From positions 1-12,814 of the forward strand of contig DOVG01000103.1 of NCBI GenBank assembly GCA_003520205.1: a stretch of 12,814 nt of DNA, in the 5' to 3' direction. The position numbers were made by a program, and so were the translations under genes. This DNA is from Lachnospiraceae bacterium (lineage in GTDB: Bacteria; Bacillota; Clostridia; Lachnospirales; Lachnospiraceae). Under the pieces are notes generated by a model, which worked only from the letters and a program-made list of their open reading frames with translations, had not been told where the DNA came from and ran no database searches. Below, in pieces: positions 6,921-12,814 of this stretch (the first letter of the stretch is position 1; each line of letters opens with the position of its first letter).

Positions 6921-7103
6921 GGTGCGGGAACGGAGTCAAGGGACAGCACGCTGGATGCAAAGCATCCGGGCAGCCCTTGACGAAGTGACACGGATAATCC
7001 TAATGTCCCCGGAACAGCAATAGCTGTTCCCTCGCCTTCCTGGCGAAGGACGGGGTTTGGGGCGGAGCCCCAAGCATAACAAAAGCCCTGGAAAATCCAG
7101 GGC
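6921..7103 (+). other. GC-rich hairpin array in the non-coding tail of the IS
   Basis: Between the transposase stop and the right end lie five strong hairpins. They are GTCAAGGG/CCCTTGAC (6935-6981) enclosing GGATGC/GCATCC (6953-6967); GGAACAGC/GCTGTTCC (7011-7030); TCGCC/GGCGA (7032-7046); TTGGGGC/GCCCCAA (7057-7073); and GCCCTGGA/TCCAGGGC (7085-7103). Two 50-nt samples I counted are 64% and 66% G+C, far above the surroundings. No credible ORF fills it. It may be a structured RNA, a terminator cluster or foreign sequence captured by the element. Confidence 0.75.
7085..7103. terminator. Terminator-like hairpin near the right end of the IS
   Basis: An 8-bp perfect stem (GCCCTGGA/TCCAGGGC) with a 3-nt loop is followed by TTTTGTT on the minus strand and only a weak T run (TGTTTTAAT) on the plus strand. 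It could stop transcripts entering or leaving the element on either strand. Confidence 0.5.
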
Positions 7104-7122
7104 AAATGTTTTAATCATTTCG

Positions 7123-7139
7123 GGACATAATCAAAAATG
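7123..7139 (-). repeat. Right terminal inverted repeat of the IS
   Basis: GGACATAATCAAAAATG is the reverse complement of the left end with one mismatch. Only one copy of the ATGTCC subsite is present at this end, against two at the left end. Confidence 0.85.
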
Positions 7140-7180
7140 CTTGACAGAAAAAAAGGAGTAACCTATAGGCAGATAAACGT

Positions 7181-7207
7181 AAAAACGGACGAGCCGAGGC
7201 TCGTCCG
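7181..7207 (-). terminator. Terminator of the two-gene secreted-protein operon
   Basis: CGGACGAGCC and GGCTCGTCCG form a perfect 10-bp stem. The minus strand continues with TTTTT (7185-7181). It lies about 20 nt after the stop codon at 7228 and just outside the IS. Confidence 0.88.
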
Positions 7208-7227
7208 CTTGTAAAGTCTAAAATATT

Positions 7228-8046
7228 TTATTTACCATAATAGAAATAGAATGTATCTGAATCTGTATAACCATATGGAGTCTTGTATGTTACTTCTATT
7301 CTGGTAGAAGGAGCATAATGACTTCCCGGTGATTTATAAGAAGATACGTCGATTTTACTCTTATTCTTAACTGTTTTAGTTACATATCTTCCATTTGAAT
7401 CATATCCGCTTGCCTGAATACTCTTTATCTTATAACCTTTGAACATTGTTACAGTAAGCTTAGCCTTTTTAGATGTAAGGTATGGCTTATACTTCTCAGT
7501 AGATGTTGTTTTAAAGCCTTTGCTTGAAACAGAATAGCTGTCTATCGCACTACCAAGCTTACACATCTTAACGCCATATCCTGGAGCTCTTACAGTAATC
7601 TTCTCTGTATGCTTAACAATCTTTCCAGGTCTTTCATAAGAACCCTTACTATCTGAGCAATAGCCTCCAGATTCATATGTATTATATGTTACAGTATATG
7701 TTCCTGCTTTAAGGAAATAAAGATTATAGTCATAAGTTGTCTTCCACTTATAATTATTCTTACCCTTTTCGCTTGAATAATAATATTTAGAAGTTCTTAA
7801 CTTGAAATTATTTTTGTTTGTTCCAACTTTAATCTTCTTTACTTTCTTACCACCCTTCTTTACCTTAAGGTCAGTAACATTATAATAATAACGCGATCCA
7901 CCTACTGATTCTTCATATTTAACTGTTTTAAGCTTTGTTTTCTTAGCAGCAGCCTCTACAGGAGCACCTGAGAACGAGAACAAACCAACAATGAATGCAA
8001 GCACAAGTGTATAAATAAGTGTTTTTGATTTTTTTAACTGTGTCAT
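7228..8046 (-). CDS. Secreted Lys/Tyr-rich protein of unknown function (second of tandem pair)
   Basis: I do not recognise this 272-aa protein. A signal peptide (basic TQLKKSK, hydrophobic 10-26, cleavage near VEA at 32) precedes about 240 residues that are mostly beta-strand-like and unusually rich in Lys, Tyr, Ser and Thr. It seems to hold two modules. The first is an Ig-like module ending in FLKAGTYTVTYN...HTEKITVRAP (to about 155). The second has KLTVTMFKGYKIKSIQASGYDSNG (about 195-218) and ends in VTYKTPYGY. The same two patterns occur in the gene upstream, so the two are probably paralogs. There is no membrane segment, LPXTG or catalytic motif. GGAGGG precedes ATG 8046, 18 nt after the upstream stop, so they are co-transcribed. 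A role on the cell surface or matrix is only a guess. Confidence 0.85.
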   Translation of the reverse strand: MTQLKKSKTLIYTLVLAFIVGLFSFSGAPVEAAAKKTKLKTVKYEESVGGSRYYYNVTDLKVKKGGKKVKKIKVGTNKNNFKLRTSKYYYSSEKGKNNYKWKTTYDYNLYFLKAGTYTVTYNTYESGGYCSDSKGSYERPGKIVKHTEKITVRAPGYGVKMCKLGSAIDSYSVSSKGFKTTSTEKYKPYLTSKKAKLTVTMFKGYKIKSIQASGYDSNGRYVTKTVKNKSKIDVSSYKSPGSHYAPSTRIEVTYKTPYGYTDSDTFYFYYGK

Positions 8047-8064
8047 ATCTTTTCCCTCCTTCTC

Positions 8065-9000
8065 TTAATATCTCCATAGACCAATACTTCCACCGCCAGT
8101 ACTTGGAAGCGAGTAAGTTGTTGTAACTTTACCGTTTATATCCTTTGATACGCATTTGATCTCCTGTGTACCATGCTTCTTTGTAACTGAATACTTCACA
8201 TATGTACCCAACTTAGTGTCCTTATATGAGATATATACAGCTGTATACTTTTGTGAAGAACGTGATGAACTACCATTACTATAAGATGAGTATGAACGTT
8301 TTGTAGATGTCTTTATATTCGCACCGTTCTTATAAGACTTAGCAACAGCAGCTCCATTCTTTCCATTACTTGTTACAACAACAAGTCCTGTAATCTTATA
8401 TCCAGAATTGGCATTTACCTTAAATCTTCCTGAACTTTTTGATATCTTATAATTTATAACACGCTTTACTGTACGAACGCCTTTTTTCATGCTGCCTTTA
8501 CTGCTAGACACTGTTTTTCCAGCATAGCTAACGCTCTTGAAAGGATTTGTAGTTGCTGAAGCATATACTTTAAATGAGTATTTCTTCGTCTTACTACCAT
8601 TAGCTTTCTGAATTTTAAAAGAAACTGTATATGTACCAGCTTTCTTTGCTTCAAATTCAATTTCACCATACTTACGTCCATTTGTTGAACCAACATAATC
8701 ACTTGGATAAGCAACAAGACCTTTGCCTTTTACACTTACATCTGTAATCTTAGCAAGATCTCCATAATATACATACACATAGCTTGCACCATATACCTGT
8801 ACACGCTTCTTTGGAACACTCTTCCATATTGTTTCTTTGTCATATCCGCTAAGATAACTAGGTGATATATACACCTTTGATGCTGAATACTTAGTAGAAC
8901 CTTTTGCCTCGGCACTTGATGCAGGAGCAGTCTTGAATGTCGCAAAAATAACTGCAAGTGCAAGCAGAAGTGCAAAAGCCTTCTTCAGAGATTTTTTCAT
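8065..9000 (-). CDS. Secreted Lys/Ser/Tyr-rich protein of unknown function (first of tandem pair)
   Basis: This is a 311-aa protein that I do not recognise. ATG 9000 is chosen because GGGAGG lies 7 nt upstream. An in-frame extension to 9039 would include that ribosome binding site. The signal peptide (KKSLKKAFALLLALAVIFATF, cleavage near AEA at 32) is followed by an Ig-like module (about 40-147, with KKAGTYTVSFKIQ). A second module (about 150-285) contains RFKVNANSGYKITGLVVVTSNGKNG. Both patterns recur in the downstream gene. Residues 230-250 are almost only Ser, Arg, Lys, Tyr and Gly. The protein ends SLPSTGGGSIGLWRY: LPSTG looks like a sortase motif, but no hydrophobic segment or basic tail follows, so anchoring is doubtful. 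It is first in a two-gene operon with its own promoter. Confidence 0.87.
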   Translation of the reverse strand: MKKSLKKAFALLLALAVIFATFKTAPASSAEAKGSTKYSASKVYISPSYLSGYDKETIWKSVPKKRVQVYGASYVYVYYGDLAKITDVSVKGKGLVAYPSDYVGSTNGRKYGEIEFEAKKAGTYTVSFKIQKANGSKTKKYSFKVYASATTNPFKSVSYAGKTVSSSKGSMKKGVRTVKRVINYKISKSSGRFKVNANSGYKITGLVVVTSNGKNGAAVAKSYKNGANIKTSTKRSYSSYSNGSSSRSSQKYTAVYISYKDTKLGTYVKYSVTKKHGTQEIKCVSKDINGKVTTTYSLPSTGGGSIGLWRY

Positions 9001-9040
9001 CTCAACTTCCTCCCTTTTTTTAAAATTATTCATCAACAAT

Positions 9041-9059
9041 TTGATGCCAGTTTGATGAA
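9041..9059 (-). promoter_or_regulatory. Copy 1 of a shared 19-bp element downstream of a promoter
   Basis: Read toward the gene, the minus strand gives TTCATCAAACTGGCATCAA, with CATCAA repeated at an 11-bp period. It matches the copy at 12598-12616 at 17 of 19 positions. It starts about 6 nt after the predicted transcription start. A reverse half-site (TTGATGAAT) lies immediately further down. It may be an operator or a 5' leader element. Confidence 0.6.
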
Positions 9060-9072
9060 TTTTGACTATCTC

Positions 9073-9100
9073 ATTTTATCACAATACACAAATAATGCAA
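9073..9100 (-). promoter_or_regulatory. Predicted promoter of the tandem secreted-protein operon
   Basis: The minus strand has TTGCAT (9100-9095), a 16-nt spacer and TAAAAT (9078-9073) preceded by TGA, an extended -10. The start is predicted near 9066. A perfect TATAAT at 9118-9113 is an alternative -10 further upstream, but it has no good -35. Confidence 0.5.
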
Positions 9101-9163
9101 TGGAAAATATGCATTATACCCAAAAAAATGTACAAAACATATCAATCTACATTCACACAATGA

Positions 9164-9189
9164 AATAAGGCGGGTTTCCCCGCCTTATT
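9164..9189 (-). terminator. Terminator of the multi-Fn3 protein gene
   Basis: AATAAGGCGGG and CCCGCCTTATT form a perfect 11-bp stem with a 4-nt loop. On the minus strand, TTATTTCATT spans the stem base and what follows. The stem is also symmetrical enough to work on the plus strand. It follows the stop codon at 9229 by about 40 nt. Confidence 0.85.
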
Positions 9190-9195
9190 CTGATA

Positions 9196-9228
9196 GACTG
9201 TAAACAGTCAATGTTCACATTAATGTGA
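9196..9228. other. Two small palindromes between stop codon and terminator
   Basis: GACTGT/ACAGTC (9196-9209) and the perfect 14-bp palindrome TCACATTAATGTGA (9215-9228) lie just after the stop codon of the Fn3 gene. The second resembles a CRP-type half-site pair in shape, but its place at a 3' end argues against a promoter role. They may simply stabilise the mRNA end. Confidence 0.4.
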
Positions 9229-12200
9229 TTATTTAGCTTTTACGCTCTTTATTGATGAAGCCTTTGATTCAACTTCACCACCTGCCTCATTCTTAACTAC
9301 AGATACAACCTTATAGTAATATTTCTTTCCCTTCTTAGCGCTCTTATCTGTAAATGAAAGCTTAGATGCACTTGTTGTTACACCTACTGATGTATAAGCA
9401 CCCTTCTTCTTTGTTGAACGGTAGATCTTGTAATAGCTTGCATTCTTAACTTTCTTCTTGATTTTTATAGTAACCTTGCCCTTTGAAGCTTTTACACTCT
9501 TAAGCGTAGGTTTTCCAGCAGCCTTTGTTTCAGTAAAGGTAGCAGTTCCAACAGTCTTGCATCCAACTGTACTACCATATACATCTTTAAAGTTGGACTC
9601 TTTTACCACCTTAGCCTTTGTAGCATATTTAACACCATCGCGATAGCTATAACTGTTTTTACCTGTTCCATAGAAGTATTTAACCGGAAGCTGAGGTCCT
9701 GTTACGCTCATATTATAAGCAGAAACATACTCATTATACTCTGTGTAATAACTATCGTCATATTTTGAATTCTTATCCTTATAATCAGCCATAGTCTTAT
9801 GTGTTCCCATATATGCAACTACATAATATGTATAGCTTACACCGGATTTGATTTCACTCTTGCTTACATCTTCTGCTTCTACTACAGGATATGCTGTATA
9901 CTGAAATACAGGAGTTTTTAATTCCTTTCCATTATTATCATAATAAACTCTTGACCTTGATATTCTTCCTGAATAAATATCTCCACAATAATCTATTATG
10001 CCTGCTGTAGCATCAGCATCAGTATATACGCCTCTTGTATATGAATAATTCTGGTAATAATATTCCTTATTTTCTTCTAACTTATCATCCCTATTTAAGT
10101 ACTCATATCTGTTTGTCTTAAAATAATCTTCATATTCAGGATATGGTTTCGAATAATCACCAGCTTTTTCCCATGCTTCTTCCGCTGCCTTATATGCTTT
10201 TTCATCAGCATCTAACGCTTTCTTATAAGCAGCAATACTATCATCTACAGTCTTATTCCAAGCAGCTACATCAACCTTGACAGGAGTCTTAGCACCAACA
10301 TATTCATATACCTGTGAACCATAATTATTATCATATGCACTAATATCATTATTCTTTATAAAAATGTCTGTTGGAACACGATATACTAAGTAATATGAAG
10401 CTCCCTTTACCTTACTCCATGTAACCTTAATTCCATTAGCAGCCTTTGTAGCTGTAACTTTAGTAACTACACCACAAGTAACTTCTGTTTCAACCTCATA
10501 TGGTTCACCATATGTAGATCCCTTGTATGCTTTTATTCTATACTCTGTTTCAGTTATTATATTATTATTCTTATCTGTTGTTTTTGTTGCCGGAAGTTTG
10601 ATAGATGTAGTAGACTTTCCAAGCTTCTTATACTGCTCCCATTCTTTATAATCTTCAGTATAATGTACTGAACCATCTTCATTAGCATAGCAAATATCAG
10701 TTCCACTAATAACATATTCAGGTGAACCTACAGCATCTTCTTCTGAATAATACTCATATAATACATTACCACTCTTCTTAAATGTAACATATTCATAAGG
10801 AGTACCATCACTTCTTAATTCATAAACTTTATCTCCAATAACTTTATAGACATTTATTGTTTCATTATCATCCTCATCCACATAATAGATATTTCCTGTA
10901 GACGCATTATACTTAAGATCATAACCATTATATGAGGCTTTATCCACTTTATAGTGTGTCACTCTTTTCTCAACTATATAACCCGAAGCGCCATATACTG
11001 AATCCCACTTAACTGTCTTATTTCCTGATGCATCCTTTACTATCTTTACATTCTGTAAAGAACCAAATTCTATATTTACACCTGCCCAATCATCTATATA
11101 ACGATTCTTTTTACCATTCTTTGGAAGTACTGCACGAACCATATAACTATATGAACGGTTAGAAAGTACATCCTTATCTGTATATGATTTTTTACTCTTC
11201 TTTAATGTTTTTATTAACTTAGACGCACTGAAACTATTTGAATCATCATTCCAATTACCTGTATTCTCTACTATCGTAGGCATGCTACCTGTATCTACCT
11301 TGTATATCTGATATTTGGTAGCTCCTGCCACTTTTTTCCAGGTAAGCTTAACCTTATTCTTGGAAGTAACTGTTGCTTTAAGACGAAGTGCACTACCTGT
11401 TGTAGTTACCTCTGTAGTTGTGTACTTTCCATATGAAGTCTTTCCTGTATGACGATTTACGTAATAAGGACGAACCTTATATGAATAAGTAGTATTAGAT
11501 GTTAGTCCCTTATCTGTATACTTAGCTGATGAAACAGTAGCAATCTTTATATACTTCTTTCCAGCCTTACGATAAATCTCATAACCAGTAGCTCCTGAAG
11601 CATGTAAAGAAAGATCAACAGATGTTGTTTTAACAGCTGTACTAATGCTTGCAGCCATAGCCACTTCTATATTTACCACATTAGTAGTTATATAATAATC
11701 AGCCTCAGATACTTTATCCATATTCTGAGTATAATCATCTCTATAAGGTTCTTCAGGACGGTCTCCCTTACTACCATTTTTATACCAGTCTACTACTTCA
11801 TTTTCATAATTTACATATGCCTGATAGAAAGCTTTTTCATCAGCTGCTTCTGCCATTAACGAAGCAGCTTTAAATGCAGGATAATCTAATATATATCCAA
11901 CAACATCCTTTTTTCCAGGATTCAGATCATCAGAATTTATATTAAATTCATACTTAGGATTAGAATTATTCTTAGGATCTGAATATCTAATATCTTTATA
12001 ACCACTTGAAATTACATATTTTCCTGCTTTATCCTTATTCATCCAACCGCCATCAGGTTTTGTGCGGTCACCAGAATCAAATATCATAATTGATAATTCC
12101 GGAGTCCATGTATCATAATAAGTTTCTTTACCCTCAGCTAAAAAATACTCGTTTTTTCCTTTTTCATCATTCCACTTTGATACATAAGTATATTCTGGAT

Positions 12201-12552
12201 ATGTAACTTTAAAATTATATGTTTCCTCATATGTATCATCCGGATCATCGACTTTGGTATACTTTCCGTTTACCCAATCCCAATACCTGTAATGAACTGT
12301 TTCTTTCTTTTTAGCATCAGGCTTAAGTGAATCATTATTATAATTAAATGTCCACTGTTCTGTAATCTGCCCCTGAGCCACACTGTCCTTTATACTGATT
12401 CTGGAACCTGTTACAGCACCTGTTGCTTCACTTACTTCCTCCATAGTTTCACTGGCAGCATTAGCAGTAACCGTTGTAAAACCTGGAGAGATAGCAAATA
12501 CTGCAGCTAGTGCTACAGCAAAAGCTTTTTGCTTAATTGACCTTTTTCTCAT
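9229..12552 (-). CDS. Large secreted protein with about five fibronectin type III-like modules
   Basis: The protein is 1107 aa, with a signal peptide (MRKRSIKQK, hydrophobic 10-24, ANA cleavage near 32). A unique Tyr/Trp/Asp-rich region follows (about 50-295). Fn3-like modules then lie at about 300-386, 389-490, 498-690, 692-915 and 1013-1107. Each has the pattern VxLxW/I..V.GAxxYxIYR, then SYTDK and a Y.Y.V strand. The third has a long Asp/Tyr-rich insert (about 540-640). The fourth has an Ala/Glu/Lys-rich stretch (about 762-800) that looks helical. No catalytic motif, LPXTG, SLH or membrane segment is visible. Fn3 modules in secreted clostridial proteins commonly serve as spacers or binding units, so a role in adhesion or surface matrix is inferred. 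ATG 12552 has GGAGGAGG 7 nt upstream. It is a single-gene unit with its own promoter and terminator. Confidence 0.9.
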   Translation of the reverse strand: MRKRSIKQKAFAVALAAVFAISPGFTTVTANAASETMEEVSEATGAVTGSRISIKDSVAQGQITEQWTFNYNNDSLKPDAKKKETVHYRYWDWVNGKYTKVDDPDDTYEETYNFKVTYPEYTYVSKWNDEKGKNEYFLAEGKETYYDTWTPELSIMIFDSGDRTKPDGGWMNKDKAGKYVISSGYKDIRYSDPKNNSNPKYEFNINSDDLNPGKKDVVGYILDYPAFKAASLMAEAADEKAFYQAYVNYENEVVDWYKNGSKGDRPEEPYRDDYTQNMDKVSEADYYITTNVVNIEVAMAASISTAVKTTSVDLSLHASGATGYEIYRKAGKKYIKIATVSSAKYTDKGLTSNTTYSYKVRPYYVNRHTGKTSYGKYTTTEVTTTGSALRLKATVTSKNKVKLTWKKVAGATKYQIYKVDTGSMPTIVENTGNWNDDSNSFSASKLIKTLKKSKKSYTDKDVLSNRSYSYMVRAVLPKNGKKNRYIDDWAGVNIEFGSLQNVKIVKDASGNKTVKWDSVYGASGYIVEKRVTHYKVDKASYNGYDLKYNASTGNIYYVDEDDNETINVYKVIGDKVYELRSDGTPYEYVTFKKSGNVLYEYYSEEDAVGSPEYVISGTDICYANEDGSVHYTEDYKEWEQYKKLGKSTTSIKLPATKTTDKNNNIITETEYRIKAYKGSTYGEPYEVETEVTCGVVTKVTATKAANGIKVTWSKVKGASYYLVYRVPTDIFIKNNDISAYDNNYGSQVYEYVGAKTPVKVDVAAWNKTVDDSIAAYKKALDADEKAYKAAEEAWEKAGDYSKPYPEYEDYFKTNRYEYLNRDDKLEENKEYYYQNYSYTRGVYTDADATAGIIDYCGDIYSGRISRSRVYYDNNGKELKTPVFQYTAYPVVEAEDVSKSEIKSGVSYTYYVVAYMGTHKTMADYKDKNSKYDDSYYTEYNEYVSAYNMSVTGPQLPVKYFYGTGKNSYSYRDGVKYATKAKVVKESNFKDVYGSTVGCKTVGTATFTETKAAGKPTLKSVKASKGKVTIKIKKKVKNASYYKIYRSTKKKGAYTSVGVTTSASKLSFTDKSAKKGKKYYYKVVSVVKNEAGGEVESKASSIKSVKAK

Positions 12553-12584
12553 TTTGCATCCTCCTCCTTAAACTCTCCTTTCAT
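12549..12584 (-). CDS. Possible 11-codon upstream ORF overlapping the Fn3 gene start
   Basis: ATG 12584 opens a short frame, MKGEFKEEDAK, whose TGA overlaps the ATG of the large gene (ATGA). A weak AAGG lies 7 nt before it. The strong ribosome binding site of the large gene lies inside this frame, so much of its amino-acid content is dictated by that site. Translation coupling is possible, but chance is equally likely. Confidence 0.2.
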   Translation of the reverse strand: MKGEFKEEDAK

Positions 12585-12597
12585 CTTGACACCTTTA

Positions 12598-12616
12598 TTG
12601 ATGCCATATTGATGAA
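12598..12616 (-). promoter_or_regulatory. Copy 2 of the shared 19-bp element
   Basis: Read toward the gene, the minus strand gives TTCATCAATATGGCATCAA. It has the same two CATCAA repeats, with TGG between them, as the copy at 9041-9059. It begins about 5 nt after the predicted transcription start of the Fn3 gene, nearly the same distance as in the other unit. Confidence 0.6.
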
Positions 12617-12627
12617 AACATATTCTA

Positions 12628-12655
12628 ATTATATCAAAATATACAATTATTTCAA
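12628..12655 (-). promoter_or_regulatory. Promoter of the multi-Fn3 protein gene
   Basis: TTGAAA (12655-12650), a 16-nt spacer and a perfect TATAAT (12633-12628) preceded by TGA make a strong extended -10 promoter. The start is predicted near 12621, giving a leader of about 70 nt. Confidence 0.75.
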
Positions 12656-12687
12656 CATTTTTTATGCATTTTGCTAGTTATGTTAAC

Positions 12688-12720
12688 AAAAAAGAAGCAG
12701 ATTATTACATCTACTTCTTT
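12688..12720 (-). terminator. Terminator of the gene at the right edge
   Basis: On the minus strand, AAAGAAGTAGAT (12720-12709) pairs with ATCTGCTTCTTT (12702-12691) around a 6-nt loop, with one G-U pair, and runs into a T tract (TTTTTTGTT). It lies about 50 nt past the stop at 12771 and upstream of the Fn3 promoter. Confidence 0.8.
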
Positions 12721-12770
12721 CTTTTACTATATTATATGACGTAGGTGTCAAAAGTACCTTTGTCTTACAA

Positions 12771-12814
12771 TTACATTTTCTCTGGTTCCGGATAATCAAC
12801 TCCGAAGGTTTCTA
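12771..12814 (-). CDS. C-terminal end of an unidentified gene (cut by window edge)
   Basis: One minus-strand frame from the right edge reads ETFGVDYPEPEKM and stops at TAA (12773-12771), just before a clear terminator. Only about 13 residues are visible, so no function can be given. The terminator and the ordinary protein-like composition support a real gene end, but the stretch is too short to be sure. Confidence 0.4.
   Translation of the reverse strand, partial: ETFGVDYPEPEKM

Larger units (their letters stand above)
5424..7139 (+). mobile_element. Complete IS1202/ISNCY-like insertion sequence
   Basis: The element is 1716 bp, bounded by 17-bp inverted ends with one mismatch (CATTTTTGATAATGTCC and CATTTTTGATTATGTCC). 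It encodes one intact DDE transposase and ends in a non-coding, GC-rich hairpin region. IS1202 and its relatives are about this long and encode integrase-core transposases of this kind. No obvious target duplication flanks it. The transposase gene is the only plus-strand gene in the window. Assignment to the IS1202 group rests on length, ends and protein layout, not on a search. Confidence 0.85.

Noticed and set aside
6857..7118. Two overlapping minus-strand ORFs (82 and 60 aa) across the end of the IS
   Set aside because: They cover the GC-rich hairpin array, have no ribosome binding site and no protein-like pattern; the frames are open because of the base composition.
8487..8975. Minus-strand ORFs at 8487-8717 and 8736-8975 inside the tandem gene
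   Set aside because: They are in a different frame of the 311-aa secreted protein and have no start signals.
3553..12720. Similar terminator cores (AGCAGAT...ATCTACT) at 3555-3573 and 12697-12715 as a repeat family
   Set aside because: The similarity is confined to a short hairpin stem, and both work as ordinary terminators; two copies do not show a mobile or functional repeat.

Overview
The window looks like chromosomal DNA of a low-GC Gram-positive, most likely a Clostridia member close to Lachnospiraceae. The reasons are strong GGAGG ribosome binding sites, the Firmicutes infC-rpmI-rplT operon with an attenuator leader, a C1 peptidase of the clostridial secreted type, and several large secreted proteins with fibronectin type III (Fn3) modules. 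No genus can be fixed from the sequence alone. All host genes lie on the minus strand; only the insertion sequence (IS) is on the plus strand.

Layout from left to right: (1) 1-3312, the 5' 1104 codons of a secreted papain-like (C1) peptidase with C-terminal adhesion-type modules, running off the left edge. (2) 3545-3842, a tRNA-Leu(AAG) with its own strong promoter and terminator. (3) 3862-5389, the translation operon infC-rpmI-rplT, with a leader whose terminator sits directly before the infC ribosome binding site. IF3 appears to start at a non-standard AUA codon. (4) 5424-7139, an IS1202-like insertion sequence of about 1.7 kb with 17-bp inverted ends, one DDE transposase and a GC-rich, hairpin-packed tail. 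(5) 7181-9100, an operon of two secreted, Lys/Tyr-rich, mutually similar proteins of unknown function. (6) 9164-12655, a 1107-aa secreted multi-Fn3 protein. (7) 12688-12814, a terminator and the last codons of another minus-strand gene.

The three secreted proteins at 7228-12552 have neither catalytic motifs nor membrane anchors that I can see. The promoters of the two transcription units encoding them carry the same 19-bp element (17 of 19 identical) just after the predicted transcription start. This suggests shared control, and with the nearby peptidase the region looks like a cell-surface or secretion locus. The IS separates it from the translation operon, inserted 34 bp upstream of the infC operon's -35 box.

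The best candidates for new biology are the shared 19-bp element with the paralogous secreted proteins, the structured tail of the IS, and the AUA-initiated infC with its attenuator.
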